A stretch of 64,000 nucleotides of DNA, from the NCBI RefSeq assembly GCF_000226095.1, contig NC_016472.1:6758001-6822000 (forward strand), written 5' to 3'. Below the pieces are notes generated by a model. It did not search any database and was not told the origin of the DNA. It was given only the letters and a program-made list of their open reading frames with translations. This document shows, piece after piece, positions 34,591 to 47,419 of the stretch (position 1 is the first letter of the stretch; each line of letters starts with the position of its first letter). The stretch is from Thermothelomyces thermophilus ATCC 42464. Taxonomy: Eukaryota > Ascomycota > Sordariomycetes > Sordariales > Chaetomiaceae. Position numbers and translations under genes: made by a program.

Positions 34591-34973
34591 TCACCACCAC
34601 ACCCGCGTCAGCCACCAACTGCCGACCCCGAGCGCCAGCACCGTAGCCAGCGCGACGGCGCCCTCGCGCGTGCTCCACAGGAGACCCGTCCAGCCGACAA
34701 CCATCTCCTTCCTCCTCGCGGCCGCCCGCCTCTCCCACGCGTGCACGTCCACCGGCACGGGCATCTTCAGCCGGGGATCTACCGCAGTCAACACCGCTGC
34801 GGCCGCGGAGGAGGAGGACGAGGACGAGTAAGAGGCAGCAGCAGCAGCAGCGTCCAGGCGGGACCTCATCTCGTCCTCCCCGAGCACGGGCACGCTGGCG
34901 CGGAAGTAGACGGCGCGGTGGTCGCTCGTCTCCATCACGGGGAGCGCGTCGTACGCGCGCACCTCGACCCCTG

Positions 34974-35007
<34 letters not shown>

Positions 35008-36739
35008 CTTCGGCTGCTCTCGATTCTCCACCTCGTCGCCGCCGCCATCGCTGCCACCGCCGCCACTGCCGGGGGTTGCTGGCCGCCGCGGCACGTCCAG
35101 GTACAGCACGCGGTCGCACCACCCGGGCCAGCGGTGGGGCGCGAACCGCCAGCGCACCTCTCCCGGCCCCGTGACTTCTCCGCCGCCGCCGCCGCCGCCC
35201 GCCTCGTCGTTCTCGTCGGGGGGGAGGACGTCGAACTTATAGGTCGGCCCGAACGCGATGGGGGCCTCGGACAGGCCGTGCAGGGTGCGGCCGGCGAGGC
35301 GCTCGCGGGTGAGCTGGTCGCGCGGGAGGAAGGCGGCGAAGTGGTGCTCCGAGGCCGGGTCGAAGGAGGGGAAGGCGGCGAGGGGCGGCGGGGTGGTGGA
35401 GGCGATGCGGTAGTTGAGGTCCCCGGCGACGAAGAGGTGCGACGACGGCTTGTAGATGGAGATCTGCTGCAGGGCCGCGAGGGTGGCCGGGTCGCGCGAC
35501 GGGTCGTGGGGGAGGAGCGGGCGGGTATCTGTCCCTTCTGCTCCTTCTGCTCCTCCTCCTCCTTCCTCCTCACCTTCCTCGGGCTCCTCTTCGCTGGGAT
35601 CGGGGCTGTCGCCCGTGGGTAGGCGGAGCGGTGCGATGTCGCCGGCGCCGGAGCGGTCCGGGTTCGGGCCGGCGCGGCTGGGCGGGAAGACGTCCGGGAG
35701 GATGGACCGCGGGTTGGCAAAGGTCAGGCCGGCGACGATGCTGCGCCAGTTGGCGTTGCGCTTCTTGAGGTTCCATTCCATGGCCGCGAGGTGGGCGGCC
35801 ACAAAGGTGAGCTCCGTAGTCGTCGTGGTTGTCGTCGTCGTCGTCGTGCTGCCCCGCTCGTGCTGCTCGTCTTGCTGTTCGTCCTGCTGCTGCCGCCCGT
35901 TCCACGTCACCCTTAGCCCGACGGCGCCCTTGTTACCCATATCTGCCGCGCCGAAGCCGCACTCCGCCTCTTCCAACTTCTGTATCGAGGCCGGGTCGCG
36001 CGCGTACAGCAGGATGGCCGTCATCCCGACGTTCTTGGCACGTACGAGCGTGTATGGCGGCGGTGAGCTGGGCCTCGCATCCTCGTCGCGGTCGTCGGTG
36101 GTTGTTGCTCTTGTTGCTCTTGTTGCTCTTGTTGGTGTTGTTGGTGTCGTCGTCGTCGTTGTTGTTGTTGTTGCTGCGAGCAGTTTCGCCGATGCGAGGT
36201 TGAGCGCTTCCCCGAAGCGGGCGTAGTAGGGATTCAGAAAGTAGGAGCCGGCGAAGGCGTACGAGAGCGGTGCTACCTCCTGGAGAGAGCTGTCGACGCG
36301 ACAAAACGAAGAGAGAAAAAAAAGAGAGATTGTAAGCAATGAACATGCGCCCCAGTCACCGACAACGAGGAAAGAAGAACGAGGAACGAGGAATGAGGAA
36401 CGAGGGCGCGAGTCGGAAAGCCCAGCGCTTTTGTTTCCCCCCCCCCCCCTAACCTAACCCCTCCCTCTCTTCTTCCCTCGGGGGCGGGCTCGGGCTCCGG
36501 AGCGCCTTGCGTCCCAGGTTTTCCGTCGCAATCCCATCCCGTCTGATCCGTGGGACACCAGACCTGGTGTTTCCTTGCAGGGGAAATTTTGTAAAAACTT
36601 ACAAGACAACCAGGTCTGGCAGACCCGTCGCGTTCTGCGACAGCGCGCCATGGAGATGCGCGGCAAAGACGGGCGGGTTGATCAGATTCTTGGCGCAGTT
36701 GAAGGTGAGGATAAAGAGGTCGAGCGTGGACGGCGCCAT
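34591..36739 (-). CDS. Tail-anchored inositol polyphosphate 5-phosphatase
   Basis: Mg-dependent phosphatase of the endonuclease/exonuclease/phosphatase fold that removes the 5-phosphate from phosphoinositides or inositol phosphates. Exons 36739-36603 and 36289-34591 give 611 residues. The N-terminal strand is LDLFILTFNCAKNLI. The exon join creates VVFSLQEVAP, whose Glu50 binds Mg. Family motifs follow in order: ADMGNKGAVGLRVTWNG, FVAAHLAAMEWNLKKRN, FVAGDLNYRI, FGPTYKFD, WPGWCDRVLY and SDHRAVYF. The C-terminus has a hydrophobic segment (about 20 residues before LTRVWW) that looks like a tail anchor, so the enzyme probably faces the cytosol from a membrane. Thr, Gln, Gly and Glu runs interrupt the catalytic domain between motifs. 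An in-frame upstream ATG at 36796 would add 19 residues; 36739 has the better context (AGCCATGG) and is preferred. Confidence 0.9.
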
Positions 36740-38513
36740 GGCTACAGCAGCGGTTGTGGACCTCTTGGGCGACCCGGTCACGAGACCCATCGACATGTGT
36801 TGTAAGTGTGGTAGTCGAATGGTGACTGGGATTAACTCCGTATGTAATCCGTATAATTATGTATGTAATCCGTCCAGTACTTACTTGTACGTGTCCAAGA
36901 CTGGAAATGACCCGGTTTCCCCCAAAAGTCAGTTTCCCGGCAGGGGTCCTCGTGCTAACGCAACGCGGGGGAAGGGGCGGCAGAGGCTGAATGCAGAGAA
37001 AAAATAACTAGGCAGGCGGTGACAGAGCGACTGGCCGGACAACCTCTAGTTGCTAAATGTACGGATTAGTTAAGTGTACGGTCCGTAGTAAGGAGCTTCC
37101 GTCAATCTCTTGGCCCACTCACGGGCAGCCGCTGTCATTTTATACAACTCCTGCCTGTTGATGCCTACCAAAGAGGTCGCCCGGACCGCCCGCCTGTTTG
37201 TCTAAACGTCTGTACAGCCCCCAGACACCGACTTTTCCTATGCGTCATGGGAGGCTGAGCACGGCGCCATTTGCGTATCTTGGAGTGAACCATGGCACGC
37301 CTTCCCGTTCCGGCATTCATCGTTGTATGAGACACACACGTAAAAAGCAAAACGAAACTGAAATTAACGAGACTACCCGGCGTGCACTATCAGCAGCAAT
37401 CTAGACCCATCCGCCGCGAGTTGACAACCTGGGATCTGGGGCAGACACAAGTGCCACTCAACCCCCGGCTTCCTCGGTCCAAAATGCCACCAGTCGCCCT
37501 GAACGAGCGGAGCATGTCCCAGCTTGTCACAACTGCAAACGCCGTTGCGAAACCACGAATCATCGGATGGCTGGGTACCATGCTTTCGGGCTGCCACCAG
37601 AAGAGCCCGCCCTCCAAGTCGCCTTCTACCATCAGCCAACCCCAACTTAACGGCTCACCCAATGTCGAATAGCAGTCGTAGTGCCCCGTACGTTCCGGCA
37701 ACCGGTCCCCCACCTTATGGCACCTCATTCTTCCTTATTAAAGACCAGTATCCGTCTTTGGCGCCATAACCTGGTGATCAAGACTGACAATTATCATCGC
37801 CGTTCATCCCAGGAATCGCTTCGTCCCCTGTTGCCTCCCCACAAGCGAATCCCGGTGCGGCGACAAAATGCAGTGAACGGAAAAGGAAAAATGCAAGACC
37901 GCAAAATAAAAATAAATAAAAAAACCGAAAGAAAAAAAAACAAGCACAAGGGGGATATGAGCAGAGCGTCCTGTGTAAGGTGCAATTTGCAAGGTTCCAG
38001 CGACGAGACCCCAAGGCGACTGCTCCGTACAGTCGACATCGCATCAAAGACTCTTCTCATAGTTGACCATTGCTCTCAACCCTGCAACGCTGCTTGACGT
38101 AACGCTGCCGCAAACGACGGCTGCCCCTTCCCCCTAGACGGCACCCCGAGCCGATCAGAGTGCCGGACATGCCGTTCGGTAGATCCTGATCCGGACAGCG
38201 AGTCAGGAGGCTGGCCAAAGCCAGAACCATCCGACAACACGCCGGGCCAGAGGTCGTCCGAGCAAAATAAAGGCCATGAACCGATGAGATGTCGAAGGAA
38301 AATTCGGGGGTAAAAAAGCAGTCCCGGTATGCTGGTACTGGGGGGTCGTGTATATCGATGCTGATCCAGTCGCGGCAGAGCACAAGTGCTTCTGCGCAGA
38401 GCCCGGATGATCGTGGCGAAAACCCGCCAAAGGGTCCGCGCCCAGCCAGTCAACAAGAAAACGGAACTCAAACAGCCCAAAAGGAGCCGTGCAGCCAATC
38501 GCCGTTCTGTGTT
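36740..38513. other. Intergenic region between 5-phosphatase and casein kinase genes
   Basis: Holds the 5-phosphatase promoter and the casein kinase 3' end. Several frames of 80-140 codons exist but none shows a motif or splice partner. An A-rich block lies at 37882-37950. Near 36838-36873 the words CCGTA and TAATCCGT repeat. Confidence 0.45.
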
Positions 38514-39975
38514 TCAGTCCATGGGCCGGTACTGTTTGGAAGCATAGCCAGCGCCCTGAGCCTTTGCAGCTGAGCGCAGCCTATTATCGCAAACTGAGCG
38601 TCAGCATGCCATGTCAGCATTGTTCCTCCGGCCAGCGTCAATGAGCACACCAAACACGAAGGAAATATGATTCCTTACGAGGAATGCTTTGGGCTAGGCT
38701 TGGTAAGTCACTCACATCCTGTCGCTTCCGCCAACGGCGCGGTTGGTGTCCGGAGTCTCGCCGGTGATCTGCTTCCGGGTTCCGCGAGGCAGCGCCTGCT
38801 GCGCATCCTTGCGGGCAGCCTGGGCGTCTTTGGGATCGCCCTGAGCAGGCTGGTTGGTAGCGTTGCCGGCAGCCTGCTGGATGGCCTGCGCATTCTTCTG
38901 GTACTTGTAGACGGTCCAGTCGAAGACGTAGTCGTACTGGAAGCCCTCGCGGACAAAGAGGTCGCGGAAGATCTTGCGCAGGTAGCTGTAGTCAGGCTTG
39001 TCGTCGAAGCGGAGCGACCGGGTGTAGTTCAGGTAGATGGCGAACTCGTTGGGGAAACCACGGCAGAGCACGTCGGTGGGGGTCGTCATCTTCTTCTCCA
39101 TGATGCGGTCGTACTTCTGCTTCTTGGTGGCAGCCTTCAGGCCCTGCCAAGGGAGCGAGCCACGGCAGAAGTAGAGCATCACGTAACCCAGCGACTCCAT
39201 GTCGTCGCGACGAGACTGCTCAACACCGAGGTGGGTGTTGATGGAAGCATAGCGAGCCGTGCCCGTCAGGTTCTTGTTCTCTCTGTACGGAATGTGGAAG
39301 TGCGTTTTAGGGTCGCGGTACTTCTTGGCAAGACCAAAGTCGATGACGTTGACTTGGTTGCCCCGCTTGCCGATACCCATGAGGAAGTTGTCGGGCTTGA
39401 TATCGCGGTGAATGAACGACTTCGCGTGGATGTATTCGATTCGAGAGATCAACTGATCGGCGAGTAGCAAAACCGTCTTCAGCGAGAACTTGCGGTTGCA
39501 GAAGTTGAACAGGTCCTCCAAGCTAGGACCGAGGAGATCAAGGACCATAGCGTTATAGTCGCACTCGGTGCCGAACCACCGAACAAACGGGATGCCAACG
39601 CCGCCAGCGAGCGACTTGTAGACGCGAGCCTCATACTCGAGCTGAGGGTGCTTCGCCTTCACACTCTCAAGCTTGATGGCAATCTCCTCGCCAGAAATGA
39701 TGTTGGTTCCGAGATAGATATCACCAAACGAGCCCGAACCGATCTTGCGACCGATCCGGTACTTGTTCCCGACGCGCAAATCCTGTGTTTCCATTCGTTA
39801 GTAAGTCGAGACATCACGGAACTACGCGAGGTTCGCCGTCACACCGCCAGTCACCACCTCCATCGCGTATCATGATGCGAAGCGGGTGTGATGTTGTCAA
39901 GGCAGCATCAACAACGATGCGTGGTACAAGTAGGTATCAAGTATGATGATTAGGGGTTCGTACCATCGTCGTCAT
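38514..39975 (-). CDS. ck-1a: Casein kinase I, Neurospora CK-1a/Hrr25 type
   Basis: Ser/Thr kinase of the CK1 delta/epsilon group. In Neurospora the ortholog phosphorylates FRQ in the circadian clock; in yeast Hrr25 acts in traffic, autophagy and ribosome maturation. Exons on the minus strand are 39975-39964 (12 nt, coding MTTM), 39782-38716 and 38580-38514, giving 381 residues. The kinase domain has [12 protein letters not shown], Lys41 in [26 protein letters not shown] and the CK1 signature [15 protein letters not shown]. It is followed by DWTVYKYQK and a short tail. The first intron has a perfect TACTAAC branch site and CAG acceptor. A start at 39794 (METQ) would lie inside this intron. 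The third exon extends the tail from SDR to [19 protein letters not shown]. Without that splice the frame stops at 38712. MTTM followed by [11 protein letters not shown] fits the CK-1a N-terminus as I recall it, supporting the 12-nt exon. Confidence 0.93.
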
Positions 39976-42900
39976 CTTGCCGGATTGATTTCGTTGGTCT
40001 CTGATATCCCTGATCGTGGCTCGCGTCGTTGATTCGTAGATCAAAGGTGGAAGTTGCTTGGAGCGGAAATTGTCAGCCTTGTTATGAATCTAAACCAGCG
40101 AAAGCCGTGTTTGAAATAGAATGACGGCAAAATGTCGCCTCGAGCTCGAGCGGCGAAAGCCGAGCGGCGGTGACTGCAAGCTCCTCGCCTCGCCGAGGTA
40201 CTGCGTCCTCGGCGTTCAGGTCTTGATTGCACACGAAAATATGACTTTTTGGCAAATAAAAGAAACGTGTAGACTGATGGTCTTACCTGCAAAATGTTTT
40301 TTTTTTCGATGTGATGTGTGTGTGAAAATGGGAAAGCTGCCCAAGAACGGTCGGTGAGGATTTAAAATGCCGACCGGAGAGTGGCAACGAGAACCGGAAT
40401 CCCGCTGCAAAAGGTCAGACAACCTACGGTGAAGATTAGACGAAATCAAAACTTCCAATAAAAAATGATCATAAATTAACGGGGTGCTACTTTACCTTCG
40501 GAGTAAGCCTGCTTCGCTCTTGTGGTTGCGAAAGGCGGAGAACGATAGGTTTTACAGTGAACTTGAAGGGAAAGTAGGAGAGAAGGGGAACTGGTGAGAA
40601 TGGGGGTCTTGGGCCGCCAACCCGACTTTGAGGCACAATGGAACCTGGGCTGTGTGGGCAGAGGGCGCGAGCCAGAAATGCGTGCAGGGGGGGGCGGCAA
40701 GCACCCAGTCGTCGACCTCACGTTGCCGTGGCCAAGGAAAGTGTTCCACAGTGCGCATGCGCTTAAAGGGCGCCGCTCGTACAGTGCGAAGTGGCCACAT
40801 CCTGGTCTTCAGGCTGGAGGCAACCCTGCTGCATATCAGGCAGAGGGTGCCCAATCCAGCAGGCGAAGCTGGTCGCTGGCGCGCTCCTTGCTTCAGCCCC
40901 TCCCTGTCCTCAGGTGCTCTTCGAGCCAGCGGTCCAGTTCTCAATCCGGACCAGCCGTGCCAACGCACACCATCCTGAGCTGATTTTGCAATGTGGCGGA
41001 CTTTATAGGAATTGATCGGAACATGCGGATACATGTTTTGGCTGCCCCTGCTGTTGTCACGAGGCTCACAGGGCGCTTTGGCGCTGCTTGTCCGCCAAAG
41101 GCGTGGCTCCCATGCGTGCAGACACGCAACCTCGCAGAAACACAGCAGGGCAGCATTGTCCCTGCCAAAAGAACCCCAAGCCCCTTCTAGCAAACAGGCA
41201 TGCATCAAACCAGCCCCTCTTCCGCCATGGGAAGACGCAACGTTGAGGCTAGACTCCAAAAATTGCCCACCTAACCCAGCTCTTATGCCGCTTTCACGAT
41301 GCAAAATGACAGAACAAGCTGTCTGGTACACTCTATACGCATTTCATATATTGGTGGAATCAACTTAGGCAATATTTATTGGCCGCCCTCCGAGAAGTGT
41401 TCTGACATCTGGAGCAGGCGATACCTCGCTTACCCTACTCTTACGCATCGTTTGTAGCTTCGCGATTTGCGACGAGGCGGGCCATCAGGTGCACACTGTG
41501 TAATACAGTGTTGTCGCCGGGCTTAGAAGTTTACGCCGCACGGCACCATTCCAGATTTCGGAAGCAGGATTGTGTCTAATAAGCGGGCACAGACAAAAGG
41601 AAAAGGGGCCAAAAATGCATTGAATGAAGCTCCACGCAAAGGGCGTGAGGCGGCAAAGCCGAAGTTCTAGATCTTGGGGAGCTTCCACTGCCTGTGCGCG
41701 AAAAAAAGAGCGCGCGCCACGGCGCCTTACTTGCCGCCTGACCCGGCTCTGCAAGCCAGCTCTTTCCGCAGCGGCGGCCCTCCGGTTCAAACCCGCCAAA
41801 TGGGTCGCACCATGAAGCTATCAACCATCGGGACTCGAAGGGCTTCGGATGTTCGCAGGGTGAGATACAAAATGCTTGCCTATTACATGACTCAAATTTA
41901 CATCCTTGGTTACGATCGTGTGTTGGTTTCTTTGAATTGAACAGCTACGGCGACGGGCGCTGGCACAGCAAGCCTACCAGACCCGCCACCACTCTGACTC
42001 GAAGGCTCTAATGGAATTATGGCTGGCGACGAGGGCATCCTCAACACCGACCCCACAATGGCTATAGCAGGCCAGCCATCACGTTTACCTGCTTTCCAAG
42101 TAGTGTCGGCTGCGTTGCCTTTTATCGGCACATGACTGCTTGTAAGACCTTCCTTGACCGAAATGCGGTACAAATAGCAGCTGCATTTCAATTGCCTTCT
42201 GAACAATAATTAGCCAATGGATTGGTTATGGTGCCAGCCCTACACTTCCCCTAAATAGCGTTCTAGATACTTCGGCCTCATGAGATGGGAAACTCAGAGG
42301 TTGTAAGTGCTTTTAAGCTCATCTCGGCCGAGTCCGTCTAAGCAGTGGTGTTGTTGGCCTCAGCGTCCCCGAGCTGGCTAGTTAGCCGGGCAGAGAGTCC
42401 GTCGGTGTGGTTGCTGACCACCGACCGGGCGTCAACTCGGTAGACACCCGCGTGCATATCCATATGAGAACACATCCTACGGAGTTAACTTCCGCATCCT
42501 TCCAGCTGCTGGTGCCACGAAGCCATCGCTATTCACCGCCCGCGTGTCTTCCATTGCCAAGTAAAGCGATAAATCGTGCCGGCCCAAGGTAGGTGCTAGT
42601 TTTCTCGTCTATTGGTAGAGCGGGCCCCTGTCCGCTGCCAGGGGCACAACGCCGACGGACCTGCCTCAAACACAGCGGAGCTATTTATATAGAAAAACTG
42701 GACAGCAGAACTCAACAGGAGGTCGCAGCATTCCTCGAAAAGACCCCGGTACGATCAAGATATCACTAAGAGGACGCGTTATGTCGACCTTGAACGAACG
42801 ATCCTGACATAAGCATGACGTTACAAGTGTAAAACTACTTGGTATGGCTGATCTCGTTGTATGTGCGATATATGGACATAACATTCGCAGTACGGAGTAT

Positions 42901-45314
42901 TACGCAGTCCGATCCGTTCTCTTCGATGAGCGGTTCGCAACCAAATTTCCAGGGTGACCCCACCGCCTGCTGCATCTGGAAGGCGGGGCAACGGCATCGA
43001 ACTCAGGCCCCCCTTTTCGCATTCTTCCCTGATTTCAGTGTGACAACTAGGGTCTCCTTCGCTTGATCGTGTCCTCAGAGCGGGTGGGCGACGATTGTTG
43101 GGAAACACATCGACCCCAGTAGCTGCTTGTTAGTGTGCCTGGATCTCCACCTACCAGAGTAAGTCGAATACCTTACGCACAACGCCCTGTTTGCGGGGCG
43201 AAGCGCTCGCGGGTCGTCGTTCACCAGACGAACAGAAATTGTGGAGATCTTACCAGGGAGTAAGGTAACTAGTTGGTACGTTTGCAAGTACCGCAGGAGG
43301 CTGCCGACGGCCGGGCATTAGGTTTCTGGGCACCGAACCGGTACCTTGCTTGTACCGACACAGTAGGAGATGCCCACATGGTTCGCTCTACTGTGCAGAC
43401 GCTGACGTGGGAATCATGGAATCATCTTGTATGCAAGTACCGTACGAAGTAGTGTCGAGCCCACGATCATGCAAATCACTGAGTATTTGGTAGGAAGACG
43501 ATGCATTCCTGCATGTGAAGACTGGCTGACTTACTCGAGCGCGTCCTGCGAGGTAGAGGCGTGAGGTATGGAGGAGAGGTACCAAGTCTACAAACACACC
43601 ATTTCCTTGCCGTCTTGGCAATCCAGCGGCAACAAGGAGAGTGATGTCTCGTAGCCCGCCGACTTCGTAACTTGGGAGATGGGCCAGGCACAAAATCGCC
43701 GCCGCTCCTGGTGCCGAGGACCTGCGTGCGTTTGCGCGATGCGACCAAAGGTAGCGCTCACGAGGGTGGGATCTTCATCAGCCAACTACACTACTTTAGT
43801 TAAGGGAAGGAACCACCCGGGAATAAAAGTGCCGTCGGCTGCTCATGCCGCCTGCTCGACAACCCCGTCATGAAAGTTCATCTCGCTGTCAATGATCCAG
43901 CAGTCCATCTCTTAATGACGCACATACTCTACTCCGTACCTTAGTCAAGCGCAATGCTGAGATCAGTGAACTACTTACGAGGGACCGTACGGAGTATTAC
44001 GCCTCCATTTGTGGTGAGGTGGTAAGACTGATCGGGAAGTTCCTGCAGGACATCTGGTCAGGGGCAATCAAAGTGGCTAACTGAAATCGGACTAAACCCA
44101 GCCGAGCATGGAGGCAAACCCAAACAGGAATAGGGTGTGATCCACTCCACATTGGTTAGAGAAAGAGCTGGGGAACATCGGGTTTGCTCATGCAGTCCAT
44201 TTATTGCCTTGGCTTGCCTCCTCAACAAACTTGCAACTTCAACAAGAGCCACTCTTGTCCGTCGTGTCATAAAACGTGTGTCTAGCCAACAGCTTGCATC
44301 AGTTCTTGTGGCAACATCCTCGGAGCCATTCTTCCACTCGGTCCCTCGCTCTGATCATCCGAAGCCGGGCACTCCCCGCCACGCCCGCACACCGCTGGCT
44401 TCTCGGCGTCGGATCCCCGAACTCCACTGGTCCACAGGCGCTACCAAGGAGCGCAGGGTCCAAATCTGGAACTGCTTTCATTGCCGGTCGCAATTCTGGT
44501 CTTTCTTCCGTCTCCAGTTGGCCTGTGGCACAGGAGAACGAGCAGTGCCCTCTTGTTGACCCTGCCATCATTCAGCGTAAATCGCGACACTTGATGCCGA
44601 TCCGTCCAGGTCGCTCTCCAGAGACTTTACCCTCATTCTCAGGACGGGACCCCTAAAAACCCCATCGTGTCGGCAGCCGCTCAACCAGCCTGCCCTCTCC
44701 CCCACAAAAGCAGCACACGCGGGCGAGAGCGAAACCGCTTCTGATCCTACTTAAACCGACCACGAAGTTACACCCTGGCGGCACTGCGCTCGCGAGCTCG
44801 AAAGATAGTCGCCTGTGTAAAAGGGTACTGGTGCGCGAAGTTAGGCGATACCCACTACCTTTGTCCGGCGGGTTTCTGGTAGTTGGCTTTCCAGCCCGTA
44901 CTCGATTCTGCAGCCTCACGAGCTCAAATCAAAGACATCCGCGCTACTACGAAGACCCACGACATCCTTCGTCCTATCTCGACCGGCGCGGTTGCACCGA
45001 GCAAGCTGATAATTACTGTACCTCAGGCCGGTCGAGTTCATCGACAAGCAAACCATTTTCTTCGCCGCCAGGAAAGAACAGCGCGTTTGAGACGGACCCA
45101 CGACGGCAACGACCCGCTGTCTGAAGAAACGCCCCTTATCCCCACTGGTATGACGCCTGCCCCGGTCAAAGGAATTCGATCCAGGCGTTTTGACACGGTC
45201 GCACACGGCAGCATCAACCCGAAGTAACACGCAAGCAGCGGCCTGCCACCAGCCAATTTCTGGAAACACAGCAAATAACCCTTCGTTCATCAGGTTCGCA
45301 ACCCGCTGCCCATC
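39976..45314. other. Long gene-less region, 5.3 kb
   Basis: I support no gene between casein kinase I and Pal1. The left few hundred bases should be the casein kinase promoter and leader; the right part from about 44100 may include the Pal1 leader. Open frames up to 259 codons occur (for example 40552-41331 minus) but lack conserved motifs, hydrophobic segments or consistent splice partners. The 9-bp motif occurs at 42891-42899, 43930-43938 and 43988-43996. No transposon ends were recognised. Confidence 0.5.
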
Positions 45315-47419
45315 ATGGAAGACTCGCGGCAAGGTGAGCGCAGCCCAACCTAATTTTTCTATCCCCCCCCTTTTTTTACAGAACCACTTTGCGATTCTCC
45401 GCTGCAAAGCGACCCCGCTGCGCTGCCTCGCAATGGCGGGAAACGCAAGGAGCGAGCGGTCAGGGTCGATCCAAGCAGCAGAGCCTGGTCGGTCGCAACC
45501 TCGTTCCTTGTTCTTGCGTCCAAGGGGCCGTTTTGGCGCCTGGGCATGCCCACCGGTTCGCTCCTTCGTTTGAGCCAGTTGTGTCATGTTAAGGAGATTG
45601 TTGTTTCATGTTGCTATCAGCGTCGTCATTTGCATGCATGCTGCAAACGGCCGAACCTTTTCATCGCTCCCGACCTGATTGCTAACCTGCTGAGGGTTGT
45701 TTCCCATTTAGACCAGCGATCTGCCGGGTTGTCATTGAACCTTTCTTCAAACAATCCTTTCCGCAATCGCGCTGTATCGCCCAGCCCAGCTTCTCCTTTT
45801 GACGACCCGCCGCCGCGACCCCTCTCGCGTAACCCGTTCCTCGATCCCGCGATTACGAGCAGGTCCAGTTTCTCGAACCTCCGATCGGCGTCGGAGACCA
45901 TGTCGTCGGATAAAAGGCCGTCTCTCACGGCCGAGGAGATCTTTGTACGTACTGAATTGCCACACTTTCCGCTGCTTGACCTTCCCTTGTTGCTTCTTGT
46001 TCTTTTCTTTTCGCCATTCTCTTCTGTTTGAGCATCCTCAGGACATGGGCGGCTGACCATGGTTTGGGCAGGGTTCATTGACGCTCGAGGATTCAACCGC
46101 CACAAACGATGCACCGCCGCGCCCAAGCGCCGCGAAGCCGCCGCCACCCCCAGGACGCCGTGGTCCTCCGCCTCCGCCTTCACACCGGGACGGTGCGCCG
46201 GCGCCCAATCGGAGGCCACCTCCGCCGAACCATCGTCCTACGCGGTCACAGGAGGAGGCACTCCGCGCCCGGAAGATGCAAGAGAAAGACGGCCGTCCGG
46301 ACCCCTCCCGCTCGCCTCAACGGCGCCAGGAGAGGCGACCTCGCAGGAATTCGGATTCGTCAATCATCGACGCCAACATGACAGAGGAGGAGCGGAGGCA
46401 GCGCGATTTAAGACGCCGCGAGCGCGAGCGCCGGCACCGTGAGAACAGGGACAAGAAGCCTGTCAGCCGCAAACTTGACATTATTGACCAGCTAGATGCG
46501 ACCAGCATCTATGGGACCGGAAGTAGGTGGCGGCATCGCCCCGTTTCCGCCCTCATGTTTCTTAGTCTGCTGACTTTCGCTTCTTCCAGTCTTCCACCAC
46601 GACGGCCCCTTTGACGCCCTGAACCCTCACCGAAATCGACAAGGCAGTCGGCGTGCGCCAATGCAAGCCTTCCCCGAGGGTTCACTGAACAACACAATTG
46701 GCGGGGCTGGGCCGTTGAATACCCGGCCAGACCATTCCACATTCATGGGGAACCAAGATGATGAGGCTTTCAAGGAGTGGTCTCGAAGTGGCAAGGATGG
46801 TTCCGAGTTTTCGTCCTCACACAAGGAAATGCCCGTGTTTGATCCTCTCAGCCGCGGCACCATACTCCACGGCGACCAATCGCTCGGCCTTGGTACATCG
46901 ACCTTCCTGGAGGGGACCCCGGCAGCTCGGACGGCAATCCAGAAACGCGAGGAAGAGCGAGCTCTTGAGGCTCAGAACGAGGGTCTTCAACGCAAGAAAT
47001 CCCTCGCGCACCGTATTCGCAACATCAACCGGGGGAATCGCGACTTTCAGTCCTCCGGTAGGCTCACTAATCCTGAGACAGACTTCGGCTCACGTCGGTC
47101 ACCTTCCAACAGTGGGCCGGCCTCTGCTTCGGCGTCAGAGCGCAGCCCTTTCTTTTCGGATTTCGGATCCGGAAAGGGCGAGGACGAGTTTACGGTGCGC
47201 AAGACGGTTACGAATGGAAGCAAACCTTCTCCTTCCAGCCCCAGGAGCGGGCCTGGTCTTGAGCGCAGGTCGACGACTGATGCCACCGGGGGCGAGGATG
47301 TTCAACCCAAGGCGAGCGGAATCCTGGGCCGGATGAAGAGCCTGAAGGGAAGACGTCAACGCCCGAATCCTGCCGCGGGTAGTGCGGAACTGATTCCCCC
47401 CCCTGGAACAGCGGCTTAG
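45315..47419 (+). CDS. pal1: Pal1 cell-morphology protein
   Basis: Member of the Pal1 family, membrane-associated proteins at sites of polar growth and endocytosis that shape fungal cells. Exons 45315-45333 (19 nt), 45712-45944, 46072-46522 and 46590-47419 give 510 residues. The N-terminus (MEDSRQ joined to DQRSAGLSLNLSSNNPFRNR) carries NPF motifs, SNNPFRNR and SRNPFLD, which in endocytic proteins bind EH domains. A Pro-rich block is followed by a charged Arg/Glu helix. The Pal1 core is PVSRKLDIIDQLDATSIYGT, joined by splicing to IFHHDGPFDALNPHRNR. The C-terminal half is disordered. The first intron is 378 nt with a GCTAAC branch site; the other two are short. The core is firm; the tiny first exon is the least certain part, but phase, donor and acceptor agree. 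Confidence 0.88.

Noticed and set aside
35456-36226. 256-codon plus frame with a Val run
   Set aside because: Complement of the Thr/Gln-rich 5-phosphatase exon.
36794-36796. Upstream in-frame ATG of the 5-phosphatase
   Set aside because: Would add 19 unremarkable residues; the ATG at 36739 has better context and sits just before the conserved first strand. Not fully excluded.
37390-37728. 112-codon minus frame as a gene
   Set aside because: No signal peptide, motif or splice partner; overlapped by similar-sized plus frames.
39792-39794. ATG giving METQ as the casein kinase start
   Set aside because: Lies between a TACTAAC branch site and a CAG acceptor; the upstream 12-nt exon gives the family N-terminus instead.
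40552-41331. 259-codon minus frame as a gene
   Set aside because: Irregular Cys/Trp/Arg-rich composition, no motif, and other frames of similar length overlap it.
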